Origin: Actinopolyspora xinjiangensis
GTDB lineage: Bacteria > Actinomycetota > Actinomycetes > Mycobacteriales > Pseudonocardiaceae
NCBI RefSeq assembly: GCF_900104475.1
Contig: NZ_FNJR01000012.1
Coordinates: 62,001-126,000 of the forward strand
Direction of reading: 5' to 3'
DNA: 64,000 bases
Of this stretch, positions 24,034-32,609 are shown in pieces. A model generated the notes under the pieces. It saw nothing but the letters and a program-made list of their open reading frames with translations. It searched no databases and was not told the DNA's origin. The position numbers and the translations under genes are program-made. Positions within the stretch are counted from its first letter, which is position 1. Every line of letters starts with the position of its first letter.

Positions 24034-24696
24034 TCACCAGGCGAGTCGTTCCAGCAGCTCGGAGGCGACCAGCAGGGCCATCCCACCCACCGCGCACGGC
24101 AGCACAAGCAGGGCGATCCTGCCGAACTGCCGTTTCGAGCCGACCGCCAGCAGCAGGATCACCAGCACGACCAACGACGTACACACCGCGAACACCGGCT
24201 CGACCCGCAAGGACGGGTAGAGCTCCCGGGCGAGGTCACCGAGCAGTATCCCGATCGCGGTGGTGGTCGCGATCGCCGCCGACCAGCCTTCCCGCCCGAT
24301 GTGGCGGAAGACCGTGCCGCAGGCGATCCCGGCCAGCACCGCCAGCACCAGCCAGGCCGCCATCCGTTCCGGATCGACCGCGTAGTCGGCCCCGGGGTAC
24401 TCCAGCACGTGGATCCACTGCCTGCCGAGGTAGAACACCAGCACCCCGGTCAGCAGTACCGCGGTGGCGCGGCGCACCGCCGTTCGCAACGTGTGGCCGG
24501 CGGTGGTAGTCACCCCGAGCACGACCCAGACCAGGAAGCCGTGCGCGAGCCACTCCAGCCCGGCCACGTAGTAGGAGATCGCGGCCAGTCCGCCGGAGAA
24601 CGCTCCCGCCGCCACGATCCCCAATCGGGTGCCCGTCGATTTCGCGAGCGAACGATCGGAATGCGTCTCTTCCCGGTCCGCGACTGTCGATCGCAC
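24034..24696 (-). CDS. Integral membrane protein of unknown function
   Basis: 220 residues, GTG start. After a 25-residue polar N-terminus there are six or seven hydrophobic segments, roughly 26-46, 50-66, 76-92, 110-128, 137-153, 165-185 and 191-210. Short charged loops include R-T-A-V-R-R and R-H-I-G-R-E-G. No transporter or enzyme signature is visible. Streptomyces and Pseudonocardia have many such proteins with DUF names. It is divergent from the EspC-like gene, with 262 nt between them. Confidence 0.72.
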   Translation of the reverse strand: MRSTVADREETHSDRSLAKSTGTRLGIVAAGAFSGGLAAISYYVAGLEWLAHGFLVWVVLGVTTTAGHTLRTAVRRATAVLLTGVLVFYLGRQWIHVLEYPGADYAVDPERMAAWLVLAVLAGIACGTVFRHIGREGWSAAIATTTAIGILLGDLARELYPSLRVEPVFAVCTSLVVLVILLLAVGSKRQFGRIALLVLPCAVGGMALLVASELLERLAW

Positions 24697-24958
24697 TGCT
24701 CACTCTCTCGAACGGCCGGTATCGAACAGCCGAATACTACCGGATGGTGGGATCCGAAGTCGTGACCAGTCAGTTCTCCGACGGATTCCGCGTTGCCGAA
24801 CGCCGCGTTCCGGGGGAGCGAGCGGCGACGGCGGTTCCGATCTCCGGTGGCGCTACGTATGTGTTCTCTCACTTTCAGGTGATCTTCTGGTGGGGACTCG
24901 GTAGTTTCCTCCGACCGGAGTGGAGTTGCGTCGATGCCGTTTCCCCGGGGGGTGCGAT

Positions 24959-25279
24959 ATGGGGAGTTCCGGCGGTGGTGGTCGTTACGCCGTCCATCCC
25001 GAGGAGCTGACGAAGATCGGCAGGAGAGCCGCTGATCTGGGCGACAGGCTGATCGAACTGAAGCGGGCGACGGCCGAGGATTCCGCCGCGGTGGTTCGGA
25101 TCCACGGTGGCTGGGCGTTCTCGGCCGCCCTCGAGCGGGTGCAGTCCAGCTGTGAGCGCGACGTCGAGGGGTTCGGCCGCTGGCTCGACGACATGGGCGA
25201 CAGGCTGATGGGCGCGGCCAGGGACTACGAGGAAACCGACGAGTGGGCGGTGGCCAAGCTCCGAGGAGAAGGTGTCTGA
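24959..25279 (+). CDS. EspC/DUF2580-type small type VII secretion protein
   Basis: 106 residues from ATG 24959 with GGGGGG upstream; GTG 24920 is also in frame but less likely. The sequence is two helices around a turn (I-H-G-G-W-A-F) with Y-A-V-H-P-E-E-L at the start and a C-terminal Y-x-x-x-D/E element (Y-E-E-T-D-E). This is the plan of the DUF2580/EspC group of ESX-associated proteins, and the Y-E-E-T-D-E end matches the general type VII export motif. It starts just upstream of the large substrate-like gene and ends 5 nt before it, so they probably form a secreted pair. Confidence 0.78.
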   Translation: MGSSGGGGRYAVHPEELTKIGRRAADLGDRLIELKRATAEDSAAVVRIHGGWAFSAALERVQSSCERDVEGFGRWLDDMGDRLMGAARDYEETDEWAVAKLRGEGV

Positions 25280-25284
25280 GCACT

Positions 25285-27636
25285 GTGGACTACCGACAGC
25301 TGATGGAGGCCGAGCCGTCGGCGATCGCCCGAGCCGCCGAGGCGTGGAAGTCGCTGGCCGAGAAGTACGACAAGGTTCTCGGGGACTTCGACGCGAAGGT
25401 GCGGGGTCCGCTCGACAACGAGGAGGCCTGGCAGGGCGAGGCCAAGGACGCCGCCACCGGCCACGCCGAGCACATCCGCGAGAAGATGCGCGAGTACCTC
25501 GACAGGATCGAGTCGGTCCGCGGGACGCTGGAAGAGGCCTCCTCGGAGATCGAGACCTGCCGGGCACGCCTGGAACGGTTGTCAGACGAGATCAACGAGG
25601 TTGAGGGCTGGGATATCTACCCCGACGGGCGGATCGAGTATCCCGAGGGCCAACAGGCCAGGTACGAGTCCTACGCCGCCGAGATCGACGGGGTGCTGGC
25701 AAGGGCGGAGCAGGCGGACCAGAACGCGGCCAGCGCGCTCGGCGAGGCCGACGAGTCGCTCGGGTACCTCGACGAAGTGCTGCGCGAGGAGCGTGGTGAG
25801 GAGGAAGCGGCCGCCAAGCGGGCGGCCAAACTGGCCTCGCAGCCGCCGGGCGAGCTGGACTTCGAGGAGGGCGAACGGCTCGCCCGCCTGCTGCGGGAGC
25901 ACGGGCAGGACCCCGCCTTCGCGGGCGAGTTCCTGGAACGGGTGCGGCCGAAACAGCTGCTCAAGCTGACCGACCACCTGCAGGACATGGGAATGACCCA
26001 CTGGGACGGCCACAACGGGGAATCCGGTCCGAACCGGTCCGAGCTGATCGGCCAGCTGCAGCGGCACCTCGGCGAAACGCTCGCGACCGGTACGAGTGAG
26101 AGCGGCAGGCGTTATCTCGGTGAGGACCTGCACGGCGACGGTACGGACGGCGAGGCCGACAACCGGGCCGCCAGCTACGGCAAGCGGCTCGCGCGGGCGG
26201 CGGAGAACTGGGACACCGGTTTCCTCGGGATGGGCGACCACGAGGACACCGGTTACCGCGCGCTGGGGATGCTGCTGCACAGTGGCGAGTACTCCGCGGA
26301 CTTCTTGAACCCGGTCGGGGACGCGATGATCGACGCCGACCGGAAGGACACCTTCGACCGGATCCAGAGCAACGACCTCAACCACGTCGATGATCGCGGC
26401 CGCGGCGGCGATCCGCTCGTCGGGTTGATGACGGCGTTGGAGCACAGCCCCGAGGCCGCGAGTTCCTTCTTCGACCCCGAGCGCGAGACCGGGAACATGG
26501 GTTACCTGATCGAGCGGGACTGGCCGGTCGACACCTACGACCACGCCCCGGGGCCGGCCAGTGACTTCACCCCCACCGAGAAGGAGAAGTCACTGGGGCA
26601 CGACGTGCTGGGCAAGGCCCTGGAGTCGGCGACCCTCGGCGAGCAACAGGGCACCGCGGAAGGGGCCCGCGTGTTGTCGGGGTTGGTGCACGAGTTGGCC
26701 AACACCGAGCAGTCGATGGAGAACCCCGGAGAGGGGACGGTGCCGGAACCGATGCGCGACAGCGTCGGCCGCATGATCTCGCACCACATGGCGGCGGTGC
26801 ACGATTCGGGAGCCGTGTCACCGAACAGCAGTGGCTCACTGGACCTGGACGGTGACGACCCGAAGTGGGCGAAGGGCAAGACGGGGGACATGAGTCCCCG
26901 GTTCAGCCAGGCCGAGGTGTACAAGGTGATGGGATCGGCGGCCTACGATCCTGATGCCTACGCGGAGATGCGCGACGCCAACATGGTGCACACCGGGCTC
27001 AAACTCGACGAGATCGCCGGTGACGAGGATCGGTCGATGGGCGATCGACGGGACCACATGGCGACTGTGGCGAAGGAGTCCGCCTCCGTGTTCGGGGCGC
27101 TGGACGAGGCGCGCACTTACGCGGTGGACCAGGCCAACGATGACGATGATGCCGAGCACAACGCGAAGATCGACGCGGGCGGCACGCTGGCCTCCTGGGC
27201 TCTTACCGGGGCTGGTGGTGCGGTCGGCGGGGCCGCGGGCGGTATCGGTGGTGCGGTGGGCGGTGAGGCCGTCAACCAGATCGCCGAACAGCTCAAGCAG
27301 GACAGCTCGAACATCGTGACCAGGGATACCGCTGCCATCAAGGAAAACGGACCCAACGATGCGAGCGACCTGTTGAATCAGGCGTTGTGGGAGAACCAAA
27401 TGTGGAAAGACGGTGTCTACCCGCCGCCGATCTCGCCCGGATCTGAGGAACTCGAAAATCCTAACAGGATCATCAATTCAGACGGAAATATGCCGCGCAG
27501 TATGAGGGACTGGGTGAGCGAATACAATCCTTATGAGGTCGATCAGCAAGTCGTGCAGAATACTTACCAGAATGGTGCCGGAGTCTACTCTGATGCTACC
27601 GGTAATCGCCCCGTTTCGGTGAGTGATACCGAGTGA
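25285..27636 (+). CDS. Large type VII secretion substrate-like protein with variable C-terminus
   Basis: 783 residues from GTG 25285, 5 nt after the EspC-like gene. The N-terminal 110 residues form a helical hairpin with W-Q-G-E-A, a WxG-like turn. A coiled, Glu-rich region follows (150-210). The central part (about 220-610) resembles the DUF6571-like repeats seen in large actinobacterial ESX-linked proteins (L-L-H-S-G-E-Y-S, F-F-D-P-E, W-P-V-D-T-Y). Next is a glycine-zipper segment (A-G-G-A-V-G-G-A-A-G-G-I-G-G, about 650-665) that could insert into membranes. The last 100 residues have clearly lower GC and no known nuclease or peptidase motif. A lipoprotein gene overlaps or directly follows. 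The design recalls polymorphic toxins with an immunity gene, but a toxin domain is not proven. Confidence 0.7.
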   Translation: MDYRQLMEAEPSAIARAAEAWKSLAEKYDKVLGDFDAKVRGPLDNEEAWQGEAKDAATGHAEHIREKMREYLDRIESVRGTLEEASSEIETCRARLERLSDEINEVEGWDIYPDGRIEYPEGQQARYESYAAEIDGVLARAEQADQNAASALGEADESLGYLDEVLREERGEEEAAAKRAAKLASQPPGELDFEEGERLARLLREHGQDPAFAGEFLERVRPKQLLKLTDHLQDMGMTHWDGHNGESGPNRSELIGQLQRHLGETLATGTSESGRRYLGEDLHGDGTDGEADNRAASYGKRLARAAENWDTGFLGMGDHEDTGYRALGMLLHSGEYSADFLNPVGDAMIDADRKDTFDRIQSNDLNHVDDRGRGGDPLVGLMTALEHSPEAASSFFDPERETGNMGYLIERDWPVDTYDHAPGPASDFTPTEKEKSLGHDVLGKALESATLGEQQGTAEGARVLSGLVHELANTEQSMENPGEGTVPEPMRDSVGRMISHHMAAVHDSGAVSPNSSGSLDLDGDDPKWAKGKTGDMSPRFSQAEVYKVMGSAAYDPDAYAEMRDANMVHTGLKLDEIAGDEDRSMGDRRDHMATVAKESASVFGALDEARTYAVDQANDDDDAEHNAKIDAGGTLASWALTGAGGAVGGAAGGIGGAVGGEAVNQIAEQLKQDSSNIVTRDTAAIKENGPNDASDLLNQALWENQMWKDGVYPPPISPGSEELENPNRIINSDGNMPRSMRDWVSEYNPYEVDQQVVQNTYQNGAGVYSDATGNRPVSVSDTE

Positions 27637-27647
27637 AGGGTATATAC

Positions 27648-28691
27648 ATGGGCTGGAGTCGGCTGGCGACCGGTTGTTTGGTATCTCTGCTTGTGCTGAG
27701 CGGTTGTTCGGGAGCGGGTGACGATTCGGAGGTCCCTGCGTGGGTGCGGTCACCGCCGGAGTACTTGTCGTGCGAAGGTATGACGAGTCCGAGGCTGATG
27801 GTTGATCTGATTCAGGCCGCAGATCTTGGTAAGCCGAGGTCCGAAGGGTCAAGTGTTGAGATAGACAATGACCGTCCCTCGGTCGATTGTAATCAAATAG
27901 GGGCGGGTGAGCTCGGAATCGGAAACTATCCGGCTGAGACCGGTTATATGGCCAGCGGTTATAGTCCGCCTCCTCCGTTGTCAGTGCCGATTTCTGATCT
28001 TCCAGGGTTTGTGGTGCACGATTACGGTAGGTTGTACGTGTCGTGCACTAGAGACAACAAAGAGATAACTCTGAAAAATTCGATTAGTATCGATTCGTCC
28101 GAGCTGGACAATCCTGATGCGCGGTTGGCGATGGCGCGGTTGTTGGTGGATATGACCAACAGGGCGCGGGCGCGGTTCGGATGTGCGGAGTCGGCGAACC
28201 CGTTGCCGGTGCCGAGTGAGCTGCCGGAGATCCCGGAGGTGGGGCGGCTGGCGGCGAGTGGAGTCGATGCTCCGTTCCGGGGGACGGCGTGTTCCTTCGT
28301 GAAACCGTCGTTGTTGCCCGATTACGAGTGGGAGCGGGGCGAGGAATGGGCGATGGGGACGCCGCAGCCCAGTGGGTTGATCAGCACCTGTGATATCCGG
28401 ACCGGAAACCGTGCTTCCACGGACGGTGATGTACCGGGCAGGCCGAGGAAGGCGTTCGTGATGTACGAGGGTCCGTTGGCGCGGGCGCGGCACGAGTCGG
28501 AGAAGTACTCGCTGCCGGAGTACGACGTGATGTGCCACGGCGAGCCGGTGTCGTTCCGCCAATACGGCCCCAGCGAGGACGATTCGAGTCACTGGGAAAA
28601 GGATCCCGCCGATCAGCCTTCCGACAGCGACTTTTTGGATCACTTCGCCCGCGCCGCCGCCGAGCGGGCCGGGTGCCCACTGCCGGAGTAG
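27648..28691 (+). CDS. Lipoprotein, possible partner or immunity protein of the preceding substrate
   Basis: 347 residues from ATG 27648 (GAAGGG upstream); GTG 27633 would overlap the previous stop (GTGA). Signal peptide with basic start, hydrophobic core and lipobox L-S-G-C. The mature part has six or more cysteines in pairs and pieces resembling DUF3558 lipoproteins (a C-E-G-M start, later G-T-A-C-S-F). The first 400 nt have lower GC and more A/T third positions (for example 27830-28110) than the rest, suggesting a more recently acquired part. A lipoprotein just after a large ESX-type protein fits an immunity or anchoring role (inference). Confidence 0.7.
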   Translation: MGWSRLATGCLVSLLVLSGCSGAGDDSEVPAWVRSPPEYLSCEGMTSPRLMVDLIQAADLGKPRSEGSSVEIDNDRPSVDCNQIGAGELGIGNYPAETGYMASGYSPPPPLSVPISDLPGFVVHDYGRLYVSCTRDNKEITLKNSISIDSSELDNPDARLAMARLLVDMTNRARARFGCAESANPLPVPSELPEIPEVGRLAASGVDAPFRGTACSFVKPSLLPDYEWERGEEWAMGTPQPSGLISTCDIRTGNRASTDGDVPGRPRKAFVMYEGPLARARHESEKYSLPEYDVMCHGEPVSFRQYGPSEDDSSHWEKDPADQPSDSDFLDHFARAAAERAGCPLPE

Positions 28692-28699
28692 ACGGGACC

Positions 28700-28730
28700 G
28701 CGACGCCGCAACCGCTCGTCGCGGCGTCGC
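28700..28730 (+). terminator. Hairpin after the lipoprotein gene
   Basis: Perfect 10-bp arms GCGACGCCGC and GCGGCGTCGC with an 11-nt loop, starting 9 nt after the lipoprotein stop. Confidence 0.65.
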
Positions 28731-28813
28731 CTCTCGACCTCTGCGGCCTGCGATGGGAGTCCGGGGAGCTCCCGTCACCGTCACACCGCCACCGTGGCCG
28801 CACCAACGGCGGC

Positions 28814-29122
28814 TCACGCCCTCCGACGGTCGCGTTCGGTCGCCACCGCGACCTGCCCGAGGCTGATCCCGCCGTCGTTGGGGGGAACCCTGGAGTGCAG
28901 CAGCACCCGGAAGCCGTGCCGCCGCAGCGCGTCCACGGTGCGGCGCACCAGCAGCATGTTCTGGAACACCCCGCCGGACAGCGCCGCCACCTCCACGCCG
29001 GTCGCATCGCGCAGCCACTCGCACACCCGTGCGATCAGCTCGGCGACTCCGTTGTGGAGCCCAGCCGCGATTCCAACAACGCGGTCCCGGTCGAGCCGAT
29101 CAGCCTCGGCCGTGGGCCGCAC
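28814..29122 (-). pseudogene. hypF: C-terminal fragment of carbamoyltransferase HypF
   Basis: About 100 codons matching only the end of HypF, the roughly 750-residue carbamoyltransferase that makes the cyanide ligand of NiFe hydrogenase. The diagnostic stretch is L-S-G-G-V-F-Q-N-M-L-L, then P-P-N-D-G-G-I-S-L-G-Q near the natural C-terminus; these are Kae1-like nucleotide-binding motifs. The frame ends at a normal stop. Upstream of about 29122 the sequence no longer resembles HypF, and the acylphosphatase, zinc-finger and YrdC domains are absent. No other hydrogenase gene lies nearby. This is a relic of a deleted hyp locus. The start codon given is just the most upstream in-frame GTG. Confidence 0.75.
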
Positions 29123-29296
29123 ACACCGGGCAGCACACCGGCTGCGCGTGCAACCGGCGGTTCGCCGGAGCGGGGGACGGCCCGCCCCGGGGAGGTTCCG
29201 CTACGGACACCGACCCGGGACGGTGGCGAGCCCGTGGGGGCGAATGTGTGACACGTCTCCTCCCCAGCGAACTGACCTGCCGGTAGGGTCTGCCGC

Positions 29297-30166
29297 ATGG
29301 TGGCGCCGTCGTTACTCGCGACCAGCGATCTGCACGTGTCGCACCGCGACAACCTCCCGGTGCTGGACGAGATCCGGCCCCGCAGCGACGAGGACTGGTT
29401 GATCGTGGCGGGCGACGTCGCGGAAAGGACCGAGACGATCGGCTGGGCGCTGGGCAAGCTGCGCGAACGGTTCTCCCGGGTGATCTGGGTTCCGGGCAAC
29501 CACGAACTGTGGACGCCCCCCGGCGACGACGTGCGGGCCAGGGGAGTGGAACGCTACGACCACCTGGTGCGGATGTGCCGGGAACTCGACGTCACCACCC
29601 CGGAGGACCCGTACCCCGTCTGGCGTGACGAGCAGCACTCGGTCGTGGTGGCCCCGCTGTTCGTGCTCTACGACTACAGCTTCCGCATCGCCGGGATGGA
29701 CGCCGAGCAGGCGCTGGCGCACGCCTACGACACCCACGTGGTCTGCACCGACGAGGTGATGCTGCACCCCGATCCGTACGAGTCCCGAACCGAGTGGTGT
29801 CACGAGCGGGTAAGGCAGACCCTGACCAGGCTGGAGGCCGTTCCGGAGCACCTGCCCACGGTGCTGATCTCCCACTGGCCGCTGCACCGCCAACCGACCA
29901 CGCGGCTGTACTACCCCCAGTTCGGCATCTGGTGCGGCACCGAGCTCACCTCCGACTGGCACCTGCGGTTCCGCGCGGTGGCCGAGGTGCACGGGCATCT
30001 GCACATCCCGGTGACCGACCGCATCGACGGTGTGCCCTTCGAGGAGGTCTCGCTCGGCTACCCACGGGAGTGGCGCAGGCGCGGTGGGCCGGGAGATCCG
30101 CTGCACAGCATCCTGCCTCCGGCCCCGGAGCGGAGCTTCGAGGAGTTGGTGAGGTCCTATCAGTGA
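29297..30166 (+). CDS. Calcineurin-like metallophosphoesterase
   Basis: 289 residues. Metallophosphoesterase motifs in order: S-D-L-H near residue 10, G-D-V-A-E near 38, G-N-H-E-L near 63, S-H-W-P-L-H near 195, and H-G-H-L-H near 233. These bind two metals and hydrolyse a phosphoester; the substrate is unknown. The stop overlaps the GTG of the phosphopantetheinyl transferase gene by 4 nt. The same pair occurs together widely in actinomycetes, suggesting a linked role in phosphopantetheine or CoA-related metabolism (inference). No signal peptide. Confidence 0.87.
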   Translation: MVAPSLLATSDLHVSHRDNLPVLDEIRPRSDEDWLIVAGDVAERTETIGWALGKLRERFSRVIWVPGNHELWTPPGDDVRARGVERYDHLVRMCRELDVTTPEDPYPVWRDEQHSVVVAPLFVLYDYSFRIAGMDAEQALAHAYDTHVVCTDEVMLHPDPYESRTEWCHERVRQTLTRLEAVPEHLPTVLISHWPLHRQPTTRLYYPQFGIWCGTELTSDWHLRFRAVAEVHGHLHIPVTDRIDGVPFEEVSLGYPREWRRRGGPGDPLHSILPPAPERSFEELVRSYQ

Positions 30167-30810
30167 TCGAAGGAATCCTGCCGCGCGCGGTGGTCTCCGC
30201 CGAGGTGTTCGGTGACGATCCGCACGCGCGGCTGTTGCCGGAGGAGGAACAGTACGTCGCCAGGGCGGTGGACAAGCGCAGACGGGAGTTCACCGCGGCC
30301 CGAAGCTGTGCCCGGCGTGCCCTCGCCGAGCTCGGCCATCCCGGATTCGCCGTGCACAGCGGGGAGAGACGTGAGCCGCTGTGGCCCTCCGGCGTTGTAG
30401 GCAGCATCACGCACTGTCAGGGCTACTGCGCGGCGGTGGTGGCCCCTGTCGAGGAGGTGCGTTCTCTGGGGATCGACGCGGAACCCGACGATGTGCTGCC
30501 CGACGGCGTGCTGGAGCAGGTCACCGTCGAGCGGGAGCGCGAGCTGCTGGCCGGTCTGCCCACCGGCGTCAACTGGGACAGGTTGCTGTTCAGCGCGAAG
30601 GAGAGCGTGTACAAGGCCTGGTTCCCGCTGACCGGACGCTGGCTCGGTTTCGGTGACGCGTTCGTTCGTATCGATCCCGCCGGTGAGTTCCACGCCGAGC
30701 TGGTCGGAGACCCCGCACCGAGCTCGGTGGGCGAGCTCACCGGTTTCTCCGGCCGGTTCCGGTTCGAGACGGGACTGGTGGTCACCGCCGTCACCGTCTT
30801 CCCCGACTGA
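30163..30810 (+). CDS. 4'-Phosphopantetheinyl transferase (Sfp/EntD type)
   Basis: 215 residues, GTG start overlapping the upstream stop. Family motifs: R-R-x-E-F-x-x-A-R near 42, G-S-I-T-H-C near 80, L-G-I-D-A-E-P near 104 (Mg-binding acidic residues), and F-S-A-K-E-S-V-Y-K-A-W near 147. The enzyme moves phosphopantetheine from CoA onto carrier proteins of polyketide or nonribosomal peptide synthases. The EntD-like subgroup fits the length. No biosynthetic cluster is in the window, so it probably serves carriers elsewhere. Confidence 0.9.
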   Translation: MIEGILPRAVVSAEVFGDDPHARLLPEEEQYVARAVDKRRREFTAARSCARRALAELGHPGFAVHSGERREPLWPSGVVGSITHCQGYCAAVVAPVEEVRSLGIDAEPDDVLPDGVLEQVTVERERELLAGLPTGVNWDRLLFSAKESVYKAWFPLTGRWLGFGDAFVRIDPAGEFHAELVGDPAPSSVGELTGFSGRFRFETGLVVTAVTVFPD

Positions 30811-30929
30811 ATCGCCCGACAGCGTGCTCTCGGGGCTCGACGTACTCGTTGTCCGCTCGGTTGCTTCCCCGCCGTGCGTTTCCCCGCAGGCCGAACCTCC
30901 CACCACCCTTGTACGCACCCCCGGAACAC

Positions 30930-31110
30930 ACCCACGAAATCGCCGCGCCACCAGCACCGAGAGGGAGCCGCACTCCGATCACTTACGCAATCGGCACCGT
31001 CGCGGGTTCTCCCGTGCGGCTCTCGCGAGGAAGGCCCGACGTGACGTAGGTGCCTACTCCATGTCGGGCCTCCCGCGGCGAGAGCCGTGCGAGAGATTCC
31101 GCCGGGTGCG
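30930..31110 (+). repeat. Composite palindromic repeat, copy C
   Basis: The best-preserved copy. ACGAAATCGCCGCGCC, then GCCGCACTCCGATCACTTACG, CGCAATCGGCACCG and CGGGTTCTCCCGTGCGG lead into a hairpin with outer arms GGCTCTCGC (31018-31026) and GCGAGAGCC (31078-31086). The inner arms are GGCCCGAC and GTCGGGCC around a centre with GTAGG and CTACTC. It fills the middle of the 534-nt gap between the phosphopantetheinyl transferase gene and the rraA-like gene. The rest of the gap holds the hairpin at 31222 and no gene. Confidence 0.65.
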
Positions 31111-31221
31111 ACTCAGTTCGCCCCGCATTCTCAGGAGTTCGTTCGGAGGAAGCGTTGGTTCAGCACTCGAAGAAACCGGGCCGGGTGTCCCCGGTGCGTG
31201 AGTCGGATGCATTGCGAGGCC

Positions 31222-31260
31222 GGGCCGCTCGCCGCGTAGGTCGCTACTCGAGAGCGGCCC
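31222..31260 (+). repeat. Hairpin sharing the centre of the composite repeat
   Basis: Perfect 9-bp arms GGGCCGCTC and GAGCGGCCC enclose CGTAGGTCGCTACTC, which is close to the loop of repeat copies A and C. It lies 85 nt before the rraA-like start. It may be a short derivative of the same element or a structured leader of that gene. Confidence 0.45.
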
Positions 31261-31344
31261 AACGCGGCAAGGCGCCGACTCGCGTGCCGGCTACCCGACC
31301 ATCCGGGCGAGTCTCCTGCAAATTTTTCGACGAAAGGAGTGGAA

Positions 31345-31821
31345 ATGACTACTACCGCTGACCTGGCCGACCGCGACGGCGACGAGGTGCGTAGCTGCGA
31401 CCTGCAGCTGCGGCGGTTCGGTAACCGCGAGGTGTTCTCCGGGCCGATCCGGACGGTGCGGTGCTTCCAGGACAACGCCTTGCTCAAGAAGCTCCTCTCG
31501 GAGCCGGGCGAGGGCGCTGTGCTGGTGATCGACGGTGCGGGCTCGGTCCACACCGCCCTGGTGGGTGACCTGATCGCCGAGCTGGGACGTTCCAACGGTT
31601 GGAGCGGGCTCGTCGTCAACGGCGCGATCCGCGACTCCGCCGTGATCGACGGGATGGACTTCGGGGTCAGGGCGCTGGGAACCAACCCGCGCAAGAGCTC
31701 CAAGACCGGCTCGGGCGAGTCGGACGTGGTGGTGGAGTTCGGTGGTGTCAGCTTCGTGCCGGGCGAGTACCTGCTCAGCGATCACGACGGGGTGGTGGTC
31801 AGCCGTCCCCCGGTGGAATGA
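31345..31821 (+). CDS. RraA-like protein (RNase E inhibitor / HMG aldolase superfamily)
   Basis: 158 residues, ATG after AAAGGAG. The fold signature is clear: [10 protein letters not shown] near 55, G-D-L-I-A-E-L near 75, V-N-G-A-I-R-D-S near 92, and a C-terminal S-D-H-D-G-V-V-V. Members either bind RNase E (RraA) or are divalent-metal 4-hydroxy-4-methyl-2-oxoglutarate aldolases / oxaloacetate decarboxylases; length and sequence alone do not separate these. Actinobacterial copies are usually annotated as RraA. It stands alone with a long structured leader. Confidence 0.85.
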   Translation: MTTTADLADRDGDEVRSCDLQLRRFGNREVFSGPIRTVRCFQDNALLKKLLSEPGEGAVLVIDGAGSVHTALVGDLIAELGRSNGWSGLVVNGAIRDSAVIDGMDFGVRALGTNPRKSSKTGSGESDVVVEFGGVSFVPGEYLLSDHDGVVVSRPPVE

Positions 31822-31976
31822 GCCGCCGACCGGCGCGGACTGGTGATCTCGGCGAAAGCTCGTACCGTGATTCGGGGACTCCGTCTCGCGGTCCCGGCGC
31901 CGGACGGTTCGCCTTCCGGAACCGGGGCTCGCGTGGTCGGTGTCCGCGACGATCCCCGTGGGACGCGAGGTGCCCG

Positions 31977-32378
31977 ATGATCACAAATCCCAAGTTCGTG
32001 GTGCTCTACGTGGCCGACCAGCAGACGGTGCTCGACTTCTGCACCCGGAAACTGGGGTTCGAGGTCAGGACCGACGCACCGTACGGGGACGGCAACCGCT
32101 GGATAGAGGTGAGCGTGCCGGGAGCCGAGACCTACCTGGTGCTCGCCAAGGGTGATCCGCAGGTGCGTGATCTCGTGCGGCAGCGGTTGGGCGAGCTCAG
32201 CCACGTCTGGTTCGACTGCGACGACCTCGACGCCACCTTCGAGGAGCTGCGAGGCAGGGGAGTGCGCTTCCCGGTGGAACCGCGCACGGCACCGTGGGAT
32301 CCCGGGGGCAGGACCCGCTGGGCGCAGTTCGCCGATCCGGAGGGCACGCTGTACGGGCTCACCGAGCGCGGTGCGTGA
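31977..32378 (+). CDS. VOC (glyoxalase/bleomycin resistance) family protein
   Basis: 133 residues with the two beta-alpha-beta-beta-beta modules of the VOC fold: V-V-L-Y-V-A-D-Q-Q-T near the start, F-Y/C-x-x-K-L-G-F-E-V, then H-V-W-F-D-C-D-D-L-D, and a late W-A-Q-F-A-D-P-E-G-T. These proteins bind metals or small hydrophobic compounds; the substrate cannot be read from sequence. The start has only a weak ribosome site (CGAGGTG). It is followed at once by a hairpin and is convergent with pgl. Confidence 0.82.
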   Translation: MITNPKFVVLYVADQQTVLDFCTRKLGFEVRTDAPYGDGNRWIEVSVPGAETYLVLAKGDPQVRDLVRQRLGELSHVWFDCDDLDATFEELRGRGVRFPVEPRTAPWDPGGRTRWAQFADPEGTLYGLTERGA

Positions 32379-32402
32379 CCGCACCGGTGTCCCGGTGCGG
32401 TC
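32377..32402. terminator. Hairpin after the VOC gene
   Basis: Perfect 11-bp arms GACCGCACCGG and CCGGTGCGGTC with a 4-nt loop (TGTC), overlapping the VOC stop codon. The remaining 200 nt before pgl are GC-rich with further weaker inverted repeats and no gene. Confidence 0.7.
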
Positions 32403-32609
32403 CCGTCGGGCCCGCGCCTCCGGCCGCGTTCCCGAGGCACGTCGTCCGGCCCCCGGCGGGGGCGAGACCCGCGGCGGTGCGGCCGTTCCGGGACACCGGA
32501 CCCGAGGGGCCGGAGGAACGACGGGCTCCGCGCGCCGTGACGACGGCGCCGGAGCCCGGTGGCACCACCCCCGGACGCGAGGTGCCGGGGCGTGGGGCGG
32601 CAGTCGTTC

